Below, in pieces: positions 6,145-6,353 of a stretch of DNA of 6,353 nucleotides. Each line of letters starts with the position of its first letter. Position 1 is the stretch's first letter. The notes below the pieces were generated by a model. The model was not told the DNA's origin. It saw nothing but the letters and a program-made list of their open reading frames with translations, and ran no database searches. The position numbers and the translations under genes were made by a program. The stretch comes from Prolixibacteraceae bacterium (lineage in GTDB: Bacteria; Bacteroidota; Bacteroidia; Bacteroidales; Prolixibacteraceae), in contig JAGYOI010000083.1 in the NCBI GenBank assembly GCA_018399395.1, positions 1-6,353 of the forward strand, given 5' to 3'.

Positions 6145-6353
6145 TTATTTTAGCGTTTCAGGATTTACAACATGGGGCATGCCCTGTTTGTTGTAAAAAC
6201 CGATAATATTTTGCGCGGCCAGTTTAGCCATCTCGTCGCGTGTTTCAACCGTAGCCGAACCAATATGGGACAGCACACAAACATTTTCCATCTGCAGCAA
6301 AGGGTTATCGGGTTTCATGGGTTCCTTCGATATCAAGTGCACCGGCAACTTGG
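6145..6353 (-). CDS. D-2-hydroxyacid dehydrogenase C-terminus, partial, apparent frameshift
   Basis: The window contains only the end of an NAD(P)-dependent D-isomer-specific 2-hydroxyacid dehydrogenase, most like glyoxylate/hydroxypyruvate reductases (GRHPR/GhrB type). Seen in the terminal frame: EPMKPDNPLLQMENVCVL, the catalytic-histidine motif HIGSAT (His codon 6265-6267, preceded by Ser instead of the usual Pro), ETRDEMAKLAAQNI and the closing MPHVVNPETLK. Upstream of EPM this frame gives non-family sequence, whereas the neighbouring frame (codons 6352-6329) gives QVAGALDI, matching the family's IAGAxLDV motif, then stops at 6305-6307. The switch falls around 6322-6331 and seems to include a few missing bases. 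It is either a real disabling mutation or a sequencing/assembly error; the rest of the gene is outside the window. The next gene on the strand is lplA. Confidence 0.82.
   Translation of the reverse strand, partial: KLPVHLISKEPMKPDNPLLQMENVCVLSHIGSATVETRDEMAKLAAQNIIGFYNKQGMPHVVNPETLK

Noticed and set aside
5967..6206. 79-codon + strand open frame over the lplA start
   Set aside because: It overlaps lplA and the dehydrogenase end in antisense, has no recognisable motif and no clear leader.

Overview
The window looks like a chromosomal segment of a Bacteroidota bacterium, possibly a Bacteroidales or Marinilabiliales relative. This is inferred from AT-rich, Shine-Dalgarno-poor leaders, Bacteroidota-type -7 promoter boxes (TAnnTTTG), a tRNA without an encoded CCA end, and protein flavour. 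No database search was possible.

Left block, + strand (2-2976): the 3' part of recR (recombination mediator), then a 652-residue membrane glycosyltransferase, then a GNAT acetyltransferase whose ATG overlaps the glycosyltransferase stop (ATGA). The three lie close enough to be one transcript. The glycosyltransferase is the most unusual protein here. A complete GT2 domain is fused to a four-helix membrane region, a nucleotide-binding-like domain and the remnant of a polyprenyl glycosylphosphotransferase whose catalytic centre appears to be deleted.

Middle block, - strand (3019-4407): a single AAA ATPase of the AAA_14/DUF4143 type, convergent with the left block. It is visibly more AT-rich than its neighbours and looks like a separate, possibly acquired, one-gene module. 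Its promoter region carries a 16-bp motif three times at an exact 32-bp period (two perfect copies, one degenerate), about three helical turns, plus a 16-bp perfect palindrome. This is a good candidate for an operator array.

Right block, - strand (4490-6353): transcribed right to left are the C-terminal end of a D-2-hydroxyacid dehydrogenase (glyoxylate/hydroxypyruvate reductase type), a lipoate-protein ligase A, a helical protein of unknown function and tRNA-Val(GAC). The dehydrogenase seems to be frameshifted a few codons inside the window edge: the family motif before and after the break is in two different frames.

The contents are mostly housekeeping genes (recombination repair, envelope glycan synthesis, lipoate salvage, central oxidoreductase, tRNA). 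The points most worth following are the glycosyltransferase/pseudo-phosphotransferase fusion, the 32-bp phased repeats at the ATPase promoter and the dehydrogenase frameshift.
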